This document shows positions 60,002-64,000 of a DNA stretch of 64,000 nt, in pieces. Each line of letters begins with the position of its first letter. The stretch's first letter is position 1. The notes below the pieces were generated by a model that made no database searches, had not been told where the DNA came from, and was given only the letters and a program-made list of their open reading frames with translations. The DNA comes from Rhizoclosmatium globosum (taxonomy: Eukaryota; Chytridiomycota; Chytridiomycetes; Chytridiales; Chytriomycetaceae): NCBI GenBank assembly GCA_002104985.1, contig MCGO01000019.1, positions 434,001-498,000 of the forward strand, written 5' to 3'. Made by a program: the position numbers and the translations under genes.

Positions 60002-61878
60002 ATGCAAACTCGCCAAGCAACACAATCACCACCACTGCCACCACCACCACCACCTTCGGTACACAGCATCGCATCATGCATACTCTCGTCAGCAGCAATC
60101 ATCGTAGTCTCTCCCACCAGCCAGCAGATAGTACGCGCAAGTGAGGCTGCGCAGGCCTTGGTTGGAAAGCACAAGCCACTTTCGGGACAGTTGTTGAGCG
60201 ACCGAGTCAAAGTACTTTCTTCTTCTGTCCAGTCAACTCAGGCCATGGCTGCCCAGTCCCTGTCCCTTGTCGCCTGTGGTTCAAACTTCCTCCTGAGCTG
60301 CACCCACCACCTCGACCCAGCCGAGGCAACTTCCTTCGGCGGATCCGGCGAGCCACTCGATGTTCTCCTTCTCGAAGATGTCACGCGCGTCGTTGATCTG
60401 AGCAAAAGAATCCAAATGGCAAAACCAACTCGTGACATCTGGTCATCCCTCCTAAGAACCCTAAACTCAAACTCAATCCACAAACGATCTCGCAGCGAAC
60501 CGGCTTCTCGCCTGAATCCGCAGCCAAAGTTTAGTGCGCCCGCGAATTCCTCAAAATTTGACACGTTCATCGTGTCTGCTGAGAAATCAATTGTTTCCGC
60601 AGCAGGTACGCGTTGCCTGTTCTTTCTTTATCGTTCGCTAAAGCCATGAACTGGAAGGCATCATTGGGTTAGCGTCAGTACCTCAATGGCTCTTTCGGCC
60701 TTAAGGCAGTACACATCGAATCCACCCATGAGTAATTCAGAATCCAAAGCCAACACGCCAACCTCATTAGAATCTCCTGCATCCACCACTCTACTTCTCC
60801 TACTACTACGCCTTCTAATTCGAAACTGAACACGCCGTCGTTAATTTTAAAGCTCAACTCCTTTGGTCGGATTCAACAATCGTATCCGCTGACGCCCTTT
60901 CTAGGAGGAGATTCACAATCGCTTCTCAACAGATTTCTTATGCGTTTTGTATATGCTGCTGATGTTCAACGACTCTGTGCTGCATTGAGTAAAGCTGTGC
61001 GTGAAGGAAAGTCGGAAGTATACGTTCGATGGGACTGGAAGAGCTTATTGGAGACCTGCCCGACAACTGACTCTGATTCTGAGAGCGAGTCTGAAAATGA
61101 GGAGTCAGATGATGAAGACGGCAATCAAAATATGTTTGATGGAGATGAACCAGATATATCTGCAACGGCAGACGACGCATCTCCCTCCACTCCACCGAGA
61201 TCTTCGTCGACTCCACTTCAGCATCCATCTCCTTTCCAATTCTCACTATCAGCAGCAACTAGTACAGACTCGCTCCCACTTCTTGAACTCGAACAAGATC
61301 CAACATGGAGTGAATACCAAAGCCAACAACCAACCAGACGACAAAGCCTCGTTGAACCGCGAGGAATGACGCTTCCTTTGTCACTACCATCTACTGCATC
61401 TCAAAGCCATGCATCATCATCATCGAACCATTCACAAATAGTATCAGTACAATCTGCATCCTCATCAAATCCTGCAACTCTCATTTGGACGCGTTTTCTC
61501 ATTGCAAAATCTTCCCTTATTCCCTCCGACACACCTCAAACCTTCAGCGTCCAACAATATGATGATGAAGAAGATGATCCCTCTCATCGTTGTCACAGCA
61601 GTTCCAAACTTGCACACCCGCGTGTGGCCGACCGACAAAGACGTCAGTGATCAACTCGTATCCAAGTTCGTAGCATAGCGCATGAAAGTGGACCTTGGAT
61701 TGATTGTTTTGAAGAACGGGAGGTCACTACAACGAGGAAACGTGGGAAAAAGGATGCAGTTGCTGGAGTTCTTGAGCGAGTGACTGTTCGTGTTTTGGGC
61801 AGTTTGTTTCGGTATGCGATACGGTTTCAGCAAGGTGTATTGGGTGGGAGTAGTAGTGGAAGCGTGGTTGTGAAATAA
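60002..61878 (+). CDS. PAS-like sensory/regulatory protein
   Basis: The likely ATG is 60002 (59971 is possible in another frame). The first 230 residues have a Pro run (PPPPPP), then a PAS-like stretch (AAIIVVSPTSQQIVRASEAA, ALVGKHKPLSGQLLSDRV). An intron starts at GTACGC near 60606. A second PAS-like part is TPFLGGDSQSLLNRFLMRFV, YAADVQRLCAALSKAVREG, SEVYVRWDWKS, followed by an acidic Ser-rich linker. After an in-frame TGA (61648-61650) the frame reopens: QVRSIAHESGPWIDCFEERE, then a basic C-terminus up to TAA at 61876-61878. Several missing bases are needed (near 60795 and three between 61570 and 61665, where AVPNLHTRVWPTDKDVSD looks real). A regulator by inference; I cannot name it. Confidence 0.5.
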
Positions 61879-62023
61879 GGTAGAATTATGGACTCTCGTT
61901 TCTTTTCTTTTGTTGTAGTTTTGTAGCATAGCGATAATGTAGGAGAGTGTAGTATATATTGTATAAAATGGATGAAGGCTAATAAAAATGTGGGGAAGAA
62001 ATGTTCAAGGGGTGTGTCATAAT

Positions 62024-62410
62024 CTATTCTCCAATGGAGTTCAAGAAATGGTCGTTCACAAACTCAGGATTCACTTTCGCATCTTCAATGGCAGACGCAT
62101 TTCCAAATGTTGAAGTCAACAAGGAACCAAGGAGTTTGCACTGATTGTCAACCTTGATGGCAGTGACGCAAAGTTTCAAGGATTTTGTTCCAAAACCAAA
62201 ATATTCATCATCCCGCCCCATGTAATTTTGAGCCATTTTGTGCGAATAGAGTTTGGCTCTTGACTGATTAGCAGCGGCTTGTAGAGTTTCTACTCAAATG
62301 GGTCACTGCAGACAAGCAGACCACTTCCATTCGCTTTCGTCAACTGCACAATCTCCATCCCTTCTTTGATATCAAATGGCAGCTCATCACCAAAAACGTC
62401 GTACGGAACG
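62024..62410 (-). CDS. small hypothetical protein, gene model unsure
   Basis: Minus strand. A 70-codon frame (62236-62024, MAQNYMGRDDEYFGFGTKSL...) is preceded by a 42-codon open stretch (about 62410-62290) that reads IYVPYDVFGDELPFDIKEGM and ends DPFE-stop. They could be two exons or two fragments. No family recognised; codon use is unremarkable. Confidence 0.3.
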
Positions 62411-62697
62411 TAAATTCTAGGGAATTGTTAATTTGAAGAAGGAATGTTTTGTGAACTTCGAGTGCAAGCTAGTGCTCTGTTACGAAGTGCTTTTAATGAG
62501 GTATCAATTATACTCAGCGTTTACTTTCGCCCTTGGTCCCAGCTTTCTGTGCTAAATGAATATTTTACGAACGAAAAGGATAGTATGCTAAATAAATAAG
62601 GTGTATTCTTTCTATTTCGTTTTACGCAAATGAGAAAACGGAAAGTATTCAATCTCCACATCAATCATCAATCAATATCTCATTCAATTAGAACAAG
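62403..62697. other. intergenic region
   Basis: A+T-rich 3' and 5' flanks between the small hypothetical gene and the GPI-type fragment. No feature I can support. Confidence 0.4.
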
Positions 62698-62990
62698 AAG
62701 GCGAAAGCAGCAGCGGCAAGGGCACTAGCGACAGTAGTAGAAGCGCCAGAGTAAATTCCGGTGGCAGGGGCGGCAGCCTTAGTGGTGGAAACTGGAAGAT
62801 CGGTTGCAGCGGAACCATCAATGTGGCAGACATAAAGCGGAGTTGGGTCTTGAGATCCCCACTAGAGTCGGCAGACCATCCAAACAAACTACAAGCCTTG
62901 GTAGTATCCTTAACACACCCATCGAAATCCTTGGTGTTCCCATACGCACTTGAGTCCTTCACGACAGTTGTAGGGATGGCGATTTGGTAC
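62698..62990 (-). pseudogene. 3' part of a GPI-anchored surface protein, 5' end replaced by repeats
   Basis: Minus strand. The readable part is IAIPTTVVKDSSAYGNTKDF, DGCVKDTTKACSLFGWSADSS, then after a -1 break near 62862 GSQDPTPLYVCHIDGSAATD and a Ser/Thr/Ala stretch ending in a hydrophobic tail (TTVASALAAAAFAFLF), typical of a GPI-attachment signal. The stop is at 62698-62700. Upstream of about 62990 the coding sequence dissolves into ACCAGGT/ACCTGGT repeats and a G-run, so no signal peptide or start is found. Either the first exon lies beyond the repeats or the gene has been broken by an insertion. Confidence 0.5.
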
Positions 62991-63085
62991 CTGGTACCTG
63001 TTCAGGACCAGGTTTACCTGATCACGTGACCGTACCAGGTTTCAGTTTGACCAATACCTGGTCAAGGGGGGGGGGGGGGGGGGGG
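62984..63085. repeat. ACCTGGT/ACCAGGT cluster and 20-G homopolymer
   Basis: At least six ACCTGGT/ACCAGGT words (both orientations) between 62988 and 63064, including a TACCTGGTACCTG tandem, followed by an uninterrupted run of 20 G at 63066-63085. It separates the GPI-type fragment from gene-free sequence. Confidence 0.8.
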
Positions 63086-63390
63086 AAGGGTTCAGCAGCT
63101 GTGTGATGAGCTGTGGAAGCTTTGCAATCAATACAATACAAAACCTATCTTTTTAAACCTATCTATTTGGAGCAGGAGGTGTTGATTGCCTTGACAGTTG
63201 CATCAGTTTCCGATGTCAAGAGTCAAGGGTTAGAATGAATTCCACATACAAACTGAGAGTAGACTCTTTATTAATATAGTTTTATGCGAATGGATTTCTT
63301 TCAATGGTGGACGTCAGCAGAATTCAACAAACCTTTCCAGTGTTGTTGGTTCTACAACAACCCACGGCAAGTAAATGCAAAGAGAATCAG

Positions 63391-63530
63391 CTCGAAATTT
63401 AAACTCAGCTTTTTATTCACAGTTTAAAACAGTGGGGAAAATTCGAGCTCTGCTGAGCTTTTGGGTGTTGCTTGAGAGTGGTGCAAAGTCTTCTCAAAGA
63501 TTGACGAAACATTTTTCGTCAACCTTTGGT
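63391..63530. repeat. direct repeat unit, copy 1
   Basis: About 140 bases, from CTCGAAATTTAAACTCAGCT to GTCAACCTTTG. It matches copy 2 at 63725-63863 at roughly 80-85 percent by eye; shared blocks include GAGAGTGGTGCAAAGTCTTC and AAAATTCGAGCTCTG. Confidence 0.85.
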
Positions 63531-63724
63531 TTTCAGCACAGCCATTTAAACAGAGCTTATATGCTGCAGATCGCTATACAAGGAAAATGCGCTGATAATT
63601 TACATTGAACTTTGCTTAGAAGGTGGTTATTGGGGGAAAATAATTGTAAACATAGTTAGTATGTATATGAAAGTTGTTGGGTGCGTTACAACAACACACA
63701 GTGAGTGAATGTGAACGGAATGGG

Positions 63725-63863
63725 CTCGAATTTTATACACAGCTTTTCATTCACAACTTAAAACAGTGGAAAAAATTCGAGCTCTGTTGAGCTTTTAAGT
63801 GACGCCTGAGAGTGGTGCAAAGTCTTCTCAAAGGTTGGCTAAACACATTTCATCAACCTTTGA
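63725..63863. repeat. direct repeat unit, copy 2
   Basis: Second copy of the element at 63391-63530, same orientation, start-to-start distance 334 bases. The inner part AATTCGAGCTCTGTTGAGCTTTT holds a GAGCTC palindrome. Confidence 0.85.
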
Positions 63864-64000
63864 CCGTTTATTGAGCATTCTTACATAAATTCTATGCTAT
63901 ACCTATATATATTATCTTATGGTGAAATGCCAGTAACAGTTTGATTATGAACAACTTTATTCTCTCATATACCAGGCCCTCAACAAAATAGAACAGCTCA

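Larger units (their letters stand above)
63086..64000. other. gene-free, A+T-rich window end
   Basis: No coding sequence recognised on either strand. It holds two direct copies of a 140-bp element listed separately. This may be part of a transposable element or a repeat-rich chromosome region. Confidence 0.5.

Noticed and set aside
61648..61650. In-frame TGA in the PAS-like gene, possible recoding
   Set aside because: Three nearby single-base losses explain it and rebuild a more natural segment (AVPNLHTRVWPTDKDVSD); no SECIS-like or other recoding signal was looked for with tools.
63066..63085. G20 run as a telomere
   Set aside because: It is a pure homopolymer inside the window, not a telomeric repeat, and sequence continues on both sides.

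Overview
The window is nuclear DNA of a filamentous or zoosporic fungus, most likely an early-diverging lineage; a chytrid is my best guess, but the sequence alone does not prove it. The genes are closely packed on both strands. They are split by many short GT-AG introns (about 42-90 nt) and include fungal hallmark families: a Zn2Cys6 regulator with fungal-TF domain, DUF3405 membrane proteins, SulP and OPT transporters, and a NACHT-WD40 STAND protein. Housekeeping genes (glucose-6-phosphate isomerase, phosphoglucomutase, TIM44, a DEAH helicase) give anchors for reading frames. I recognised no rRNA, tRNA or CRISPR.

Layout. 0-13 kb: the end of one amino-acid permease, a Cys-rich single-pass membrane protein, a TIR-like/NACHT/WD40 (NLR-type) gene, a small mitochondrial-type protein, an F-box/LRR gene, and two more permease paralogues lying tail to tail. 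13-24 kb: a divergent C2H2-factor/oligopeptide-transporter pair, a sulfate permease, a DEAH-box helicase and PGI. 24-32 kb: an F-box/WD40 gene, two tandem DUF3405 type II membrane proteins and two paralogous two-finger C2H2 genes. 32-39 kb: TIM44, whose long intron carries a 36-bp minisatellite, then an array of seven small secreted cysteine-rich proteins. 39-55 kb: a cyclin, a Zn2Cys6 factor, a C2H2 factor, an F-box gene, a PAF-acetylhydrolase, an OTUD3-like deubiquitinase, phosphoglucomutase, an F-box/LRR gene, a ROG1-like lipase with a decayed partial copy, an F-box/WD40 gene and a REEP/Yop1 gene. 55-64 kb: a HAD phosphatase, DDAH, a second C2H2/OPT pair whose OPT member is a truncated relic, a PAS-like protein, fragments of a GPI-anchored protein, and a repeat-rich gene-free end.

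Themes. Nutrient uptake (amino acids, peptides, sulfate), ubiquitin targeting (five F-box genes plus an OTU protease) and secreted or surface Cys-rich proteins dominate. Local duplication is everywhere: permeases, C2H2 pairs, DUF3405 genes, Cys-rich genes, the C2H2-OPT module and the lipase relic.

Caveat for every reader. About 40 places break an otherwise obvious conserved protein, nearly always by one missing base (a -1 shift); a few need two missing bases or one extra base. They hit housekeeping genes too. I read them as consensus deletions in the assembly, so spans below run across the breaks and the genes are called intact unless stated. Exon limits come from GT-AG boundaries that restore the protein; none has transcript support here.
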